DNA of 64,000 nt from Paenibacillus sp. PL2-23 (GCF_040834005.1 NZ_CP162129.1:3930001-3994000), one strand, 5' to 3'. Shown: positions 9,560 to 19,221, numbered from the stretch's first letter. Made by a program: numbers and translations. Notes: a model not told the origin generated them from the letters alone.

Positions 9560-10271
9560 TCGTCTCACTCCTCATTAAGCCTGGTTTGATCTTCTTCGCC
9601 GGCGCCGCAGTATGCCTGTTCCTGATCCGAGATACCTGACCCAGCATATTCAAGCCCAGCAGCGCTTCGACCTCATGCTCCGTCCGAATGGAGTCATCCA
9701 GTGATTCCAGCAGAAACGCCAGACTGAAGCTTAAGATCAATCCCACAATAAACGCGACATACACGATGGTGTTGCTCTTGACGTTAATGGGATACGGCTC
9801 CGGCTCCGCGGCCGTCAGCAGCCTGATGCCGCCCACCCCAAGCGTCTCGGCGGCGACGTTCTTATAGACATCTACGATAGCATTGGCAATCTGCGCGGCT
9901 CGCTCCGGATCGGAATCCAGAACCGAAATAACGGTAATCAAGGACCCTTCTACACTATCTACCCGCACCTGGGAGCGCAGCTGGCCAGGCGATGCGTTCA
10001 GCTCCAGCCTCTGAATAACCTGGTCGAGCACGATCGGCTCCCGCACCAGCGCTCTGACCGTCGTCATCATATCGTTGGAGGCTGCGATAATCACTCGCGA
10101 GGAGGAAGCGTAGATATCCGGCTCAGACTGCGAATTGTATAGGAGGCCCAGCCCTGTAAATAAGCCGGTAATGCCAACAATGAGCCACAGCTTGCTGCGC
10201 AGTGTATGAAACAATTGGCGCAAATCAATTTCCTTGTTTTTGGTTAAAGCTTCTTTCCTGCTCATTTCCAT
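9549..10271 (-). CDS. Wzz-domain chain-length/kinase-modulator membrane protein (EpsA/YveK-like)
   Basis: About 240 residues with two membrane spans: one near the N-terminus (LWLIVGITGLFTGLGLLY) and one near residue 165-185 (TIVYVAFIVGLILSFSLAFL). The first is preceded by EIDLRQLFHTLRSK, the Wzz start pattern. The extracellular loop includes the conserved AEPEPYPINVK before the second span. It partners the BY-kinase gene that overlaps its 3' end. It is the first gene after the SinR-like operator promoter; the predicted start of transcription is about 35-40 bases before ATG 10271, and a weak GCGGGTG site precedes that ATG. Confidence 0.87.
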   Translation of the reverse strand: MEMSRKEALTKNKEIDLRQLFHTLRSKLWLIVGITGLFTGLGLLYNSQSEPDIYASSSRVIIAASNDMMTTVRALVREPIVLDQVIQRLELNASPGQLRSQVRVDSVEGSLITVISVLDSDPERAAQIANAIVDVYKNVAAETLGVGGIRLLTAAEPEPYPINVKSNTIVYVAFIVGLILSFSLAFLLESLDDSIRTEHEVEALLGLNMLGQVSRIRNRHTAAPAKKIKPGLMRSETIGS

Positions 10272-10314
10272 GCAAACACCCGCTAACTTGTTAGTTATTA
10301 AGAACACTAACACA

Positions 10315-10343
10315 AGTGTAGTTCTTTATATAGAACATGTCAA
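10315..10343 (-). promoter_or_regulatory. EPS operon promoter with SinR-type operator in the spacer
   Basis: On the minus strand: -35 TTGACA (10338-10343), a 17-base spacer TGTTCTATATAAAGAAC (10321-10337) and -10 TACACT (10315-10320). The spacer contains an imperfect palindrome with arms GTTCT and AGAAC and the SinR half-site AAAGAAC/GTTCTTT. A repressor bound there would block RNA polymerase directly. The block around it matches the sinR promoter in 26 of 29 bases. Confidence 0.82.
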
Positions 10344-10372
10344 TACAATTTCATCAGCTTTTTTGTAAAGAG

Positions 10373-10756
10373 TCAGTTATCAATGTGCAAAATAATAATG
10401 TTCGGCCTCTGTTGATTGCGTTCATCTCGCCACTTGTTGGACCGCACCAGCTCCTTGAGCGCCCGGAAATCCCCTTTGCTCATGCCTTCGTCCACCGCGT
10501 TGCGAATAATCGAATGCCATTCCTCGTCCAGCACCTCATCCACTCTCACCTTCGGCGAAAGCTCTTCTCCTAACAAATATTCTATATTCGTATCCAGATG
10601 AAACGCGATTTTCGCCAGCACCTGAAGGGATGGGTTGTTCTGAACATTGCGTTCGATATAGCTGAGATAAGATTTCGATACGCCAGCCAGGTCCGCCAGC
10701 TTCGTAATGGAGTAGCCCTTGTATTCTCTTAATTGTTTGATCCGTTCCCCAATCAT
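10373..10756 (-). CDS. sinR: SinR-family biofilm master regulator
   Basis: A 127-residue protein with an XRE helix-turn-helix (MIGERIKQLREYKGYSITKL, then SKSYLSYIERN and NPSLQVLAKIA) and a SinI/SinR dimerisation domain (DEEWHSIIRNAVDEGMSKGD, then KWRDE). The match to Bacillus SinR runs through both domains and is near-identical around the recognition helix. In Bacillus SinR represses the eps and matrix operons and is held off DNA by SinI. Here it lies directly upstream of the EPS cluster on the same strand, and SinR-like palindromes fill both the promoter of that cluster and its own promoter, so autoregulation is likely. No sinI-like gene is visible. There is a short C-terminal extension beyond the usual length. 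Confidence 0.93.
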   Translation of the reverse strand: MIGERIKQLREYKGYSITKLADLAGVSKSYLSYIERNVQNNPSLQVLAKIAFHLDTNIEYLLGEELSPKVRVDEVLDEEWHSIIRNAVDEGMSKGDFRALKELVRSNKWRDERNQQRPNIIILHIDN

Positions 10757-10827
10757 AATATTCTCCTTACACCAGATTAGATCCGTCGGCTGATCAGTCG
10801 GGTAACAATATAACGGACAATAACTTT

Positions 10828-10856
10828 ATTGTAGTTCTTTAAAGAGAACAGGTCAA
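10828..10856 (-). promoter_or_regulatory. sinR promoter with SinR-type operator in the spacer
   Basis: On the minus strand: -35 TTGACC (10851-10856), a 17-base spacer TGTTCTCTTTAAAGAAC (10834-10850) and -10 TACAAT (10828-10833). The palindrome GTTCTcTTtAAAGAAC lies exactly within the spacer, as in the EPS promoter, giving a simple design for negative autoregulation. Transcription would start about 65 bases before ATG 10756. Confidence 0.8.
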
Positions 10857-10904
10857 TACTAAGAACGGCGGCTTGTCATGAAAAAACGTTCATAAATCAT
10901 TCGT

Positions 10905-10977
10905 TATAGTGAACAAGGGGCTATTGCACCCGGCAACAGCCCCTTTCCACCCCCATACGTATTAATCGTTCACTATA
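10905..10977 (-). terminator. Hairpin at the end of the GH95 gene
   Basis: An inner stem GGGGCT/AGCCCC (10917-10943) lies inside an outer 10-bp stem TATAGTGAAC/GTTCACTATA whose right arm overlaps the GH95 stop codon. The T-tract is weak (CTTGTTC). It probably protects or ends the transcript of the sugar locus before sinR. Confidence 0.55.
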
Positions 10978-13328
10978 GTGATTGGATATTCACAGCCCGC
11001 GCTGGCGTGAAACCGGATGCCGCCCTCCACTTCCTCGGCTTCGACTCCATCGACCCGCAGCACTCCGCTGCCCGAGAAGCGCACAACGCAAGCGCCGTCT
11101 TGCGACGCGGCAATACGAGCCTCACTGAGACTGCCCGCTTTCCAGAACACATCCACCCTGTAGCCGCCCCTCGCGCGCAAACCTCGTACGCTTCCGGAGG
11201 GCCATGCCGAAGGCAATGCAGGCAGCAGATCAAGCCCGCCCCTATGGCTCTGCAGCAGCATCTCCGCGATGCCCGCAGCGCCGCCGAAGTTGCCGTCAAT
11301 CTGGAACGGCGGATGATCGTCGAACAAATTGGGATATGTCGAGCGAGACAGCAGCGTTTGGAGGAAGCGGTACGCAGACTCTCCATCGCCCAGCCTTGCG
11401 TACAGGTTAATGAGCCAAGCGCAGCTCCAGCCCGTATGGCCGCCGCCCTGCTTGATCCGCGCCTCCAGCGACCTGCGGGCCGCTTCGGCCAGCTCCGGCG
11501 TCTCCTGCGGCGTAATCGCCTGGCCTGGATACAGGCCGTACAGATGCGACACATGGCGATGCCCAGGCTCGGCCTCGGCGAAGTCTACGCTCCACTCCCG
11601 CAGTCTGCCGTCCGGCCCAATGCCGGGATCAATGAGACGGCTCATCGCTTCCGCGACCTGCTGCTTCCACTCCGAATCAACGCCCAACAGACCAGCAGCC
11701 TGTATACAATGACCGAACAGCTCTCTAATCATTGCCATATCCATCGCCGAGCCGGCAGATACGCTGCAGGCTTCCCCTTCAGCCGTTAGAAATTTATTCT
11801 CCGGCGATGTCGAAGGAGACGTCACTAGCTTGCCATCCGGCGTCTCCACGAGAAAGTCCAGACAGAACTGGGCGGCACCCTTGAGCAGCGGATAAGCCAT
11901 ATCCCTTAGAAATGCCTCATTCATCGTGAACGCGTAATGCTCCCATAGATGCCGGCTTAGCCACACGCCGCCCATGGGCCAGAACGCCCAGCTCGCATCC
12001 CCGGCGCTTGGTCCCGACATTCGCCACAGATCGACATTGTGATGCGCCGTCCAGCCATCGCAGCCATAATGAATACGGGCCGTTCTTGCTCCATGCTGGC
12101 TGAGCTCCCGGATCAGGTCGAACAACGGCTCATGGCATTCGCTTAAATTCGCGACCTCTGCATGCCAATAGTTCATTTCGGTATTAATATTGGTCGTATA
12201 GTTGCTGTTCCATGGGGGCTGCATATGCGGATTCCATATCCCTTGCAAGTGGGCCGGCTGCGTACCGGGTCTTGAGCTGCCCATGAGCAAGTAGCGTCCA
12301 TATTGAAAATATAAGGCCTCCAGCTGCGGATCGCTCCCGCCGGCTTGGTAGGCGGCAAGCCGAGCATCCGTCGGCTGGGCAGAGAGCTCCCTATCGCCAA
12401 GCTCCAGCTCAACTCGGCCGAACAGCCGGGCATGCTCCGCTATATGCCGCTCCCGCAGCTCCATGTAAGAGAAGGCTGACGCCGCCGCAAGCGCTGCAGC
12501 GCATGCGGCTCGAACCGCCCCCTGACCGCCGCCCGGCATAATGTCATAACCTTCGAAGTCGGTAGCAGCCGCCAGCAGCACCGTTACGGCCGACGCTCCG
12601 GATAAGATGACGCGGTCCGATTCCCGGCGAAGGGCTCCGCCCTCCGGCCTTAAGCGCAGCATTGTCCCGAACGTCAGACCGCGGTCCTCCTCGTACAAGA
12701 TCGATTGGGGATGATCTCCGCGGTAATTGTCGGCGATATGGCTTGGCGCGCTGCCCAGCATGATCAGATCCCCCCCTGCTTCGTCACCGTTCGCGCTGTA
12801 CAGCTGATGACGAAGCTGCGAGTCGAGCGTAATCGACAGATGAGGCAGCAGACCACCCTCCGCTTCATAACGGACAGCGATGACCTGATCAACGGCGCTT
12901 GCGAATACCTCCCGTGTAATGGATACATCTCTTCTATTATAAATAACCGATGCCACACCGGTATGGAGGTCCAATGCCCGCACGAAAGCGCCGGCGTTAT
13001 CCGCTCCCAGCTCCTCTACCAGCAGATCCCCAAGCGGCTGATACGATTCCGTATTCCGCCCCAGCATACCGGCATTAACGACCCCCTCGGCTTCCGCGTA
13101 TTTGCCCTGCTGGATCAGCTCCCGCGATTTCTGCAAGTAACGCAGCGCGTTATAATTAGGCGTGTCACGCGGAAAGCCCGACCACAGCGTGTCCTCGTTC
13201 AGCGCGATTCGCTCCAGCCGATCGCCTCCGTATACCATGCCGCCCAGCCGTCCATTACCCACGGGCAATGCTTCCTCCCACCGTCCGGCGGGCTGCTTGT
13301 ACCACAGCTTCCATTCCATGCCGTTCAT
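10962..13328 (-). CDS. GH95 alpha-L-fucosidase (or alpha-L-galactosidase), cytoplasmic
   Basis: A 788-residue GH95 enzyme that hydrolyses terminal alpha-1,2-linked L-fucose (some members prefer L-galactose) by inversion. The N-terminal beta-sandwich opens with the family signature [15 protein letters not shown]. The alpha/alpha barrel contains [42 protein letters not shown] and [16 protein letters not shown]; the NxN, SPEN Glu and IDGN Asp are, to my knowledge, the catalytic positions and are present. No signal peptide is visible, so it acts on imported oligosaccharides. It follows the transporter lipoprotein gene on the same strand, separated by a hairpin, which points to removal of fucose from an imported plant glycan. 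Confidence 0.92.
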   Translation of the reverse strand: MNGMEWKLWYKQPAGRWEEALPVGNGRLGGMVYGGDRLERIALNEDTLWSGFPRDTPNYNALRYLQKSRELIQQGKYAEAEGVVNAGMLGRNTESYQPLGDLLVEELGADNAGAFVRALDLHTGVASVIYNRRDVSITREVFASAVDQVIAVRYEAEGGLLPHLSITLDSQLRHQLYSANGDEAGGDLIMLGSAPSHIADNYRGDHPQSILYEEDRGLTFGTMLRLRPEGGALRRESDRVILSGASAVTVLLAAATDFEGYDIMPGGGQGAVRAACAAALAAASAFSYMELRERHIAEHARLFGRVELELGDRELSAQPTDARLAAYQAGGSDPQLEALYFQYGRYLLMGSSRPGTQPAHLQGIWNPHMQPPWNSNYTTNINTEMNYWHAEVANLSECHEPLFDLIRELSQHGARTARIHYGCDGWTAHHNVDLWRMSGPSAGDASWAFWPMGGVWLSRHLWEHYAFTMNEAFLRDMAYPLLKGAAQFCLDFLVETPDGKLVTSPSTSPENKFLTAEGEACSVSAGSAMDMAMIRELFGHCIQAAGLLGVDSEWKQQVAEAMSRLIDPGIGPDGRLREWSVDFAEAEPGHRHVSHLYGLYPGQAITPQETPELAEAARRSLEARIKQGGGHTGWSCAWLINLYARLGDGESAYRFLQTLLSRSTYPNLFDDHPPFQIDGNFGGAAGIAEMLLQSHRGGLDLLPALPSAWPSGSVRGLRARGGYRVDVFWKAGSLSEARIAASQDGACVVRFSGSGVLRVDGVEAEEVEGGIRFHASAGCEYPITIVND

Positions 13329-13353
13329 TGCGAATCAGCTCCCCTCAACTGAA

Positions 13354-13384
13354 GAGAAGGCCCGGACAGTAGTCGGGGCCTCTC
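13354..13384 (-). terminator. Intergenic hairpin between solute-binding protein and GH95 genes
   Basis: GAGAAGGCCCGGAC pairs with GTCGGGGCCTCTC with small offsets. There is no T-tract on the minus strand after it, so it looks more like a 3' stabilising or partly terminating structure that keeps lipoprotein mRNA abundant relative to GH95. Confidence 0.5.
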
Positions 13385-13391
13385 ATTCATA

Positions 13392-15110
13392 TTATTTAAC
13401 CTCTTTGCCTGTGAAGAGCGCTACGCGAGCTTTAACAAGCTCTGTATATTCCGCTTCCATTTCTTTCGCGCCGGCTTTGTCCAGCTCAGCCAGGAAGTCG
13501 TCATAAACTTTGTCGAAGTTTTCCGGCTTCGTCAGGACAGCTTCCGGAATACGCTTGCGGATAATGTCCTGCGTTTTCTGGAACGTAACCTGGTAGTCGC
13601 CATCCGTTGGAACCGGCATGTTGTACAGCGCGCCCCAATCCTTGGCAGGAAGCTCAGCTTCAGATGGGAACAGGTCCTTCCAGGTAGTTGCGTTATAAGC
13701 GGCAAGCGTTTCTTTCTCCGCTTCTGTATAGCCGGCAACGATCTGCTCAGGGAAGTTCGTTGTGTAATAGTTGCCTGTGGAATCCTTCACGCCGTCGCCG
13801 TAATGAGCGCTGAAGGTCCGGTATTGGCCGATGCCTGTTTCCTTGGCAAAGTTGGAAGCGTCATTTACCTTGCGGTCTTGGATTTCTGCCGGGATGACAC
13901 GCTGGCCATTCGCATCTACCGTGTAATGCTTGCCTTCAATACCCCAGTTGCGAAGCACTTGGCCCTCTTCGGAAGCAAGCCAGTCCAGGAATTTAATCAA
14001 ACGAACGGGATCTTTGGCAGCCGTTGTAATCGCGATGCCATAGCCGTCAACGCCAGCCGGCTGGAACGATTTGTCCTGATACTCTTCTGTCAATGTGACC
14101 GGGAAGTGAGCGTACGTGTACTCGTCTTTGCCAGCGGACTTGAGTGCATTCTCCGCGTCTTGGTAGCCCCACTCCTGATCGATCAGCCCCAGCACGCGTC
14201 CACTTGCGATTTTTGCCTTGTATTGGTCATCCTTCTGCACGAAGGTGTCCTTATCCAGAAGGCCTTCATTATACATTTTGTTCAGCCAGCGGAAGTATTC
14301 CTTCTCCTTTGGACGTTTGTAGTGAAGCATCGCTTCATACGTCTCAGGATTCACGTAATATTCGCCGTCGTCAGGCGCGCCAGTCGCAAGGAACGCAGGG
14401 TTCGTTACGCTGATCATAATTCTCCAGTCATCCGCGTTCAACGTCAAGGGAATCGTTGGCTGTCCATCGGTTTCGGGATACTTCGCCACATATTGCTTCA
14501 GCACGTTCTCGAAATCTTCAACCGTACGCACTTCCGGATAGCCCAGCTCCTTCAGCACGCGCTGCTGAATTTCGAAGCCGCCGCCAGCGTCGAAATATTG
14601 CTGATCAACGCCCATGTTAGTCACAATTTGATAGATAGACTGGTCATCATTGCTGTATTTGAGACGATTCATGTTTTCGCTGAAAATTTTCTTGATGTTC
14701 GGAGCATGCTCCTCGATAAGCGGAGCAAGGTCGATAATCAGGCCCGCGTCCACCAGGCTGCTCAGGCTGCCTTTGGCGAAGATGAAGTCAGGCACGTCGC
14801 CGCTTGCCGCCATCAGAGCCAGCTTGTTTTCGCCGCCGCCTGCGCCTACATCATATTCGGCTTCAATCGTAACGCCTGTTTTTTCCGTAATGTATTGCCC
14901 CACTTCGTCCCGCATATTGTTCCAGTTCGGGCTTGCGTCAGCGCCGAAGAATGTGAACGTAACCGGGCTTGTGTCTGTACCCGTCTGCTCATTGCCGCTG
15001 TTGCTTCCTGTGCTGTTTTCTGGCGCATTGTTATTGTTGCCGCAGCCGCCAATCAGCACCGTCGTAGCAAGCAGCAATGTAGCCAGCGTTTTAGGATTTC
15101 TCCACTTCAT
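13392..15110 (-). CDS. Extracellular solute-binding lipoprotein of a CUT1-type oligosaccharide ABC importer
   Basis: A 572-residue precursor with a lipobox LIGGC (Cys23), a Ser/Asn/Thr-rich linker and a large family-1-like binding domain starting PVTFTFFGADASPNW. The length and the motifs PDFIFAKGSLSSLVDAGLI and DGYGIAITTAAKDP are typical of Paenibacillus LplA/YtcQ-like binding proteins. It lies downstream of two permease genes; an intergenic hairpin lies between. No ATPase gene is present, as is usual for this class, which shares an MsmX-like ATPase. The ligand is inferred from the neighbouring hydrolases to be a plant glucan oligosaccharide. Confidence 0.9.
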   Translation of the reverse strand: MKWRNPKTLATLLLATTVLIGGCGNNNNAPENSTGSNSGNEQTGTDTSPVTFTFFGADASPNWNNMRDEVGQYITEKTGVTIEAEYDVGAGGGENKLALMAASGDVPDFIFAKGSLSSLVDAGLIIDLAPLIEEHAPNIKKIFSENMNRLKYSNDDQSIYQIVTNMGVDQQYFDAGGGFEIQQRVLKELGYPEVRTVEDFENVLKQYVAKYPETDGQPTIPLTLNADDWRIMISVTNPAFLATGAPDDGEYYVNPETYEAMLHYKRPKEKEYFRWLNKMYNEGLLDKDTFVQKDDQYKAKIASGRVLGLIDQEWGYQDAENALKSAGKDEYTYAHFPVTLTEEYQDKSFQPAGVDGYGIAITTAAKDPVRLIKFLDWLASEEGQVLRNWGIEGKHYTVDANGQRVIPAEIQDRKVNDASNFAKETGIGQYRTFSAHYGDGVKDSTGNYYTTNFPEQIVAGYTEAEKETLAAYNATTWKDLFPSEAELPAKDWGALYNMPVPTDGDYQVTFQKTQDIIRKRIPEAVLTKPENFDKVYDDFLAELDKAGAKEMEAEYTELVKARVALFTGKEVK

Positions 15111-15258
15111 TTGTCTTTCCCCCTCAACAGAATAATAAGCTTTATTGTATAACAGGAATTACCTGCCAATACCGGGATCAATAATGCGAATGACTTCCAA
15201 CAAGCTTGGAGTAAGGGCTTACATTCTTTGTTGAAAAAGAAATGCCAGTGCTCCTGTT

Positions 15259-15300
15259 CTTTGCCTTTGCAGCGGAGCCTGCTTGCTCCGCTGGGCAAAG
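15259..15300 (-). terminator. Hairpin between permease and solute-binding protein genes
   Basis: CTTTGCC-(TTTG)-CAGCGGAGC pairs with GCTCCGCTG-GGCAAAG; the inner 9-bp stem is perfect. There is no T-tract on the minus strand. About 150 bases of leader follow before the lipoprotein gene. It probably acts as an attenuator or mRNA processing/stability element that sets transporter stoichiometry. Confidence 0.55.
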
Positions 15301-15328
15301 GGACGTTCCATGCTGTTACAGGTTTGAA

Positions 15329-16228
15329 TTAAGCCTTCACCGCGCCCAGCGTCATGCCGGAGATAAAGTATCTTTGCAGGAAAGGATAGATGAACAGAAT
15401 CGGCAGCGTGACAACAATGGTAATCGCCATCTTGATGGATTCAGGCGACACCTGCGCCATCTGGTTCGCCATGTCGTTGGCATTGATCATACGAGCGCCT
15501 TGATTCGTGCTCTGTAGCACCTTCATCAATTCAAATTGCAGGGTTGTCAATTCCGGATGTCGACCGTTGTAGAGATACGTGTCAAACCATGCATTCCATT
15601 GCCCGACGGCCAGGAACAACGCAATCGTTGCAAGCACCGGCTTACATAGTGGCAGAATGACTCGGTAGAAGATTGTAAAGTCATTAGCGCCGTCCAGCTT
15701 GGCGGATTCCTGCAGCGCATACGGCAAGTTATCGATAAAGGATCGGATAACGAAGACGTTAAAGGCGCTGACGAGTCCCGGTAAAATATAAATCCAGAAC
15801 GTGCCGATTAGATCCAGATGACGCATCAGCATATAAGTGGGCACCAGCCCGCCGGAGAAGTACATCGTCAAGGCAAGAAAGGTAGAAAACATCTTGCGCG
15901 ACTTGAAATCCGGGCGGCTTAGCACATAAGCCAGCATGGATGCGCTCAGCAAGCCGAGCAGCGTACCCGACACGGTGCGCAGCACCGAAATCTTGAAGCC
16001 TTGAAGCAGACCCGTGTAGCTAAAGATTGTTGCGTAGTTCTCCCAGGTTAGCTCTCGCGGCCATATATAAATGCCGCCTCGCACCGTATCCTGGGAATCA
16101 TTCAGCGATATAGCCAGCACGTTCAGGAAGGGATACAACGTGACGCACATGATCAGCAGCATGACGATCACATTGACGATGTCGAAAACCTTCTCGGACT
16201 TGGTTGCGTTAAATGCTTTTCCTGCCAT
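15329..16228 (-). CDS. ABC sugar transporter permease (LplC/YtcP-like)
   Basis: A 299-residue membrane protein with six predicted spans and the EAA loop ESAKLDGANDFTIFYRVILP that contacts the ATPase. The ending FIYPFLQRYFISGMTLGAVK is characteristic of the second permease of these importers. ATG 16228 is preceded by GGGAGGGG. It is 13 bases after the first permease gene. Together they form the membrane channel for the lipoprotein-bound oligosaccharide. Confidence 0.92.
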   Translation of the reverse strand: MAGKAFNATKSEKVFDIVNVIVMLLIMCVTLYPFLNVLAISLNDSQDTVRGGIYIWPRELTWENYATIFSYTGLLQGFKISVLRTVSGTLLGLLSASMLAYVLSRPDFKSRKMFSTFLALTMYFSGGLVPTYMLMRHLDLIGTFWIYILPGLVSAFNVFVIRSFIDNLPYALQESAKLDGANDFTIFYRVILPLCKPVLATIALFLAVGQWNAWFDTYLYNGRHPELTTLQFELMKVLQSTNQGARMINANDMANQMAQVSPESIKMAITIVVTLPILFIYPFLQRYFISGMTLGAVKA

Positions 16229-16241
16229 ATGGTTCCCCTCC

Positions 16242-17219
16242 CTACATAATGCTTTCTTTGGTTAGCTTCTTCATAATGCCATTGGCTGTAAGCAGCAGGA
16301 AGATACTGATGACCGAGGTGAATATACTGATTGCCGTACCGTAGGAGAAGCGCCCGATGCCTATACCATAGTTCAGCGCATACAAGTCCAGTACTTCCGA
16401 GTAGTCGGTAACCAGTGAATTGCTAAGCTGGAATTGCTTCTCAAAGCCAATCCCGATCAAGTGGCCGATCGACATGATCAGCAGAACCGAAATGGTTGTG
16501 CGAATGCCTGGCAGCGTAATATTCCACATCTGCCTGAAGCGGCCCGCGCCGTCCACTCTTGCGGCCTCGTACAGCTCCTTGTCAATGCCTGCTATGGCGG
16601 CGAGATATATAATCGCGTTCCAGCCGGTTTCCTTCCAGACGTCCGACGCCGTGACGATGCCCCAGAACCACTCGCCCTTGGCCATAAATTGAATCGGCTC
16701 GTTAATGATGCCTAGCCCCACCAGCAGCTCATTCACGATACCGCCTTCAATTGAAAGCATCTTCGTAATAATGCCCGCAACGACGACCCATGATACAAAG
16801 TGGGGCAAATAAGAAACCGTTTGCACCGTCCGTTTAAAAAACTTGCCCCGCAGCTCGTTCAAGAAAATCGCAAACGCGATTGGCACCACGAAGCCGGCGA
16901 TAATGCCCATAAAGCTCATGGCCAGCGTGTTCCTGAGCACAAGATAGAAGCGCTCATCCTGGAACAAGTCAATAAAGTTATCCAAGCCTACCCATTTCTG
17001 ATCCGTAAATGACTTGGCAGGCTTGTAGTTCTGGAAGGCCATAATCCAGCCCGCTACCGGCAGGTAATTGAAGACGAACAGCCAAATAATAAATGGCAGC
17101 GACATCAAATAGAGATACTTTTGCTGCACGACTGTCTTCCAGGCTCCTCTATCCCGTTTTTTCGGCGGTGTCGGGTCAACGCTTTTATGGTTGTTATGAT
17201 TTGTTGGCAGCGTTTCCAT
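16242..17219 (-). CDS. ABC sugar transporter permease (LplB-like)
   Basis: About 325 residues. A cytoplasmic Pro/Lys-rich N-terminus is followed by YLYLMSLPFIIWLFVFNYLP and six spans; the EAA loop is ELYEAARVDGAGRFRQMWNI. I chose ATG 17219 (METLPTN), which has AGGGGG upstream; a longer frame from 17318 adds hydrophobic residues not expected in the family. It is the first transporter gene, about 100 bases after the sensor kinase gene, in the usual YesM-permease order seen in Paenibacillus sugar loci. Confidence 0.9.
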   Translation of the reverse strand: METLPTNHNNHKSVDPTPPKKRDRGAWKTVVQQKYLYLMSLPFIIWLFVFNYLPVAGWIMAFQNYKPAKSFTDQKWVGLDNFIDLFQDERFYLVLRNTLAMSFMGIIAGFVVPIAFAIFLNELRGKFFKRTVQTVSYLPHFVSWVVVAGIITKMLSIEGGIVNELLVGLGIINEPIQFMAKGEWFWGIVTASDVWKETGWNAIIYLAAIAGIDKELYEAARVDGAGRFRQMWNITLPGIRTTISVLLIMSIGHLIGIGFEKQFQLSNSLVTDYSEVLDLYALNYGIGIGRFSYGTAISIFTSVISIFLLLTANGIMKKLTKESIM

Positions 17220-17322
17220 CGATCCAATCCCCCTCTGCTCTATAGCTATATGATAAATCAGAGCGATCGACTGAAATACCCAACATATTTTGCACAAAAC
17301 CATATAAAAATTAGTCATGGCA

Positions 17323-19104
17323 TCACAAATTTATCGATTTTAGCGTAAATGAAAACGTCGTCCCTTGTCCGTATTCGCTTGCGATCCGAAGTCCGTGCGC
17401 TTCTCCGTACGTCATGACCAGACGCTGATGCACATTGCGCAGCCCAATTCGGCTGCGGCTGCTCTCATCCGGACTGGACAAGGTAGCCAGCACCTCCTCC
17501 AGCCGTTCCGGCTGCATGCCAAGCCCGTTATCCCGTACGGTGACAAGCACCTCGTCTCCACTCCTGCTAATGACAAGCTCCACCTTGACGCCCTGCTCCT
17601 TGCCTTCTACGCCGTGCACAACCGCATTTTCAATAAGCGGCTGGATAATGAGAGGCGGCACCAGCACGTCCGAGGCCCCTGGATCAACAGACAGCTCATA
17701 TTGCAGCCGGTCCTCGTATCGGAACTTTTGAATATCCAGGTAGGAGCGCACCATCTCGACTTCCTCCGACAGCGGTATATGCTCGCGGCCCACCTCCAGA
17801 TTTTTGCGCATCAGCTTGGCCAGGAGGCGGACAACCTTGGCGATTTCACGCTCCCCCTTGAGCACCGCGTTCATCCGAATCGACTCCAGCGCGTTGAACA
17901 GAAAATGGGGATTAATCTGGCTTGCCATCATCTTCAGCTTGATCTCTCTTTGCGCAAGCTCCAGAGAGCTCATCTGCTCCGTCTTCTCCACAACCTGCTG
18001 AAGGAGTGTTCGGATGCTCTCCACCATGTAGTTGAATTGACGGGACAGCTGGCCGATCTCGTCATTGCCGTCGATGCTGGAGACAACGTTCAAATCGCCA
18101 AGGGCCAGCCTGTTGAGATGTCGGCTTAGACGGAGCAGCCGGTTGGTCGTCAGCAGCGACACCGTGTAGACGAAGAACATCGCAATGAGCAGGACAAGCA
18201 GAATAAGACTTAATCCAATTACACTTACCGTATTGGCATCCTTCACGATGGATTGGGTGCTGAACAAGGACACCACTCGAAGGCTGCTGGCGCTGAGCTC
18301 CGGGGTTAATTCATCGATAATCATATAGGAGGGCTCACCCTTGATGTCGACCTTGTGGCTGCCAGAGGGCATGTCGCTCAGATTGACGCCATAATCCAGC
18401 TCGCTGAGCGTCCTGCCGACCAGTGACGTATTCTGGGCCGCCACCACATAACCCCGTTCATCTGCAATAAGCGTCTCGAACGGCTCTTGGGCAAGTATGC
18501 CATTCAGCTCCGACTGATTCAGCGAAACGACCAGCACACCGGAGGATTGGCGATCAGGGAACGGCACCTGGCGAATTAAGCTGAGCATGCGAATCGGGAT
18601 ATTTTCTTTATCGTCAATGAAATACCAGTTCACGCTTTTGGAGGCCTTGGCCTTCTGGTACCAATACCTGCTCTTGATCTCCTCGTCCACAGGAATCAGC
18701 TCCAGATTATTGATGAGCGTCGGATTCTCATAATAGAAGCGAATGCCGCCAATTTCGCGGTACAGCTTGAAGAACGTCTTGAAGCCGTCGTAGGAGCGGT
18801 AAGCCTTGGTCAGCTCGAGAACGCTTTCATATCTTGTTGTCGCCATTGCTTCCATCGTTTTGTCCAGCAGCAGCGTGTCCGTAACATCTAGCGGTATGCG
18901 CAGCATATTGTCGAGCTGCGACTTGATTTTGTCCACGTTGTTCGTCGCCTGCTGGATTGCCCGGTCCATGGCCTGCTCCCGGAAGTAGCCCACAACAACT
19001 CCCCCGACCATCATAACGGGAATAAGAACAATCAGAATGTAGGAAGCAATCAACTTGTGCTTCAGCTTCAGGTTATTTGTCATGCGAATCCAACTATGTA
19101 ACAT
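17323..19104 (-). CDS. YesM-family sensor histidine kinase
   Basis: A receptor kinase of about 593 residues: N-terminal span (IASYILIVLIPVMMVGGVVV), extracellular Cache-like sensor of about 250 residues, second span (LSLILLVLLIAMFFVYTVSL), HAMP, then the His_kinase domain with the phospho-acceptor region QINPHFLFNALESIRMN and a HATPase domain (VHGVEG, VRDNGLGM, RIGLRNVHQRL). I chose ATG 19104 with AGAGGT nine bases upstream; 19122 is possible. The only matching YesN-type regulator nearby is at 25547-27103, so the pair is split across the locus. It probably senses extracellular oligosaccharide and activates transporter transcription. Confidence 0.9.
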   Translation of the reverse strand: MLHSWIRMTNNLKLKHKLIASYILIVLIPVMMVGGVVVGYFREQAMDRAIQQATNNVDKIKSQLDNMLRIPLDVTDTLLLDKTMEAMATTRYESVLELTKAYRSYDGFKTFFKLYREIGGIRFYYENPTLINNLELIPVDEEIKSRYWYQKAKASKSVNWYFIDDKENIPIRMLSLIRQVPFPDRQSSGVLVVSLNQSELNGILAQEPFETLIADERGYVVAAQNTSLVGRTLSELDYGVNLSDMPSGSHKVDIKGEPSYMIIDELTPELSASSLRVVSLFSTQSIVKDANTVSVIGLSLILLVLLIAMFFVYTVSLLTTNRLLRLSRHLNRLALGDLNVVSSIDGNDEIGQLSRQFNYMVESIRTLLQQVVEKTEQMSSLELAQREIKLKMMASQINPHFLFNALESIRMNAVLKGEREIAKVVRLLAKLMRKNLEVGREHIPLSEEVEMVRSYLDIQKFRYEDRLQYELSVDPGASDVLVPPLIIQPLIENAVVHGVEGKEQGVKVELVISRSGDEVLVTVRDNGLGMQPERLEEVLATLSSPDESSRSRIGLRNVHQRLVMTYGEAHGLRIASEYGQGTTFSFTLKSINL

Positions 19105-19133
19105 GGCAGCCCGACCTCTCATGCGAAAATGGA

Positions 19134-19162
19134 ATATCCCCTCTTATCGCAAGAGGGGATAT
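19134..19162 (-). terminator. Strong hairpin between GH31 and YesM genes
   Basis: A perfect 12-bp stem ATATCCCCTCTT/AAGAGGGGATAT with a 5-base loop. On the minus strand TCCATTTTCG follows, a weak T-tract. It probably ends or attenuates the GH31 transcript before the kinase-permease unit. Confidence 0.6.
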
Positions 19163-19221
19163 CGTGTCAATATAGCTACATCTTAATGGATACAGGCTGC
19201 CGGTATCAACTTCGCTGCGGA

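Noticed and set aside
10757..10961. A sinI antagonist gene near sinR
   Set aside because: No short frame with a SinI-like helical segment is present on either strand between sinR and GH95.
13392..17219. A missing ABC ATPase as sign of a deletion
   Set aside because: Importers of this type in Bacillota normally lack a dedicated ATPase and share an MsmX-like protein encoded elsewhere.
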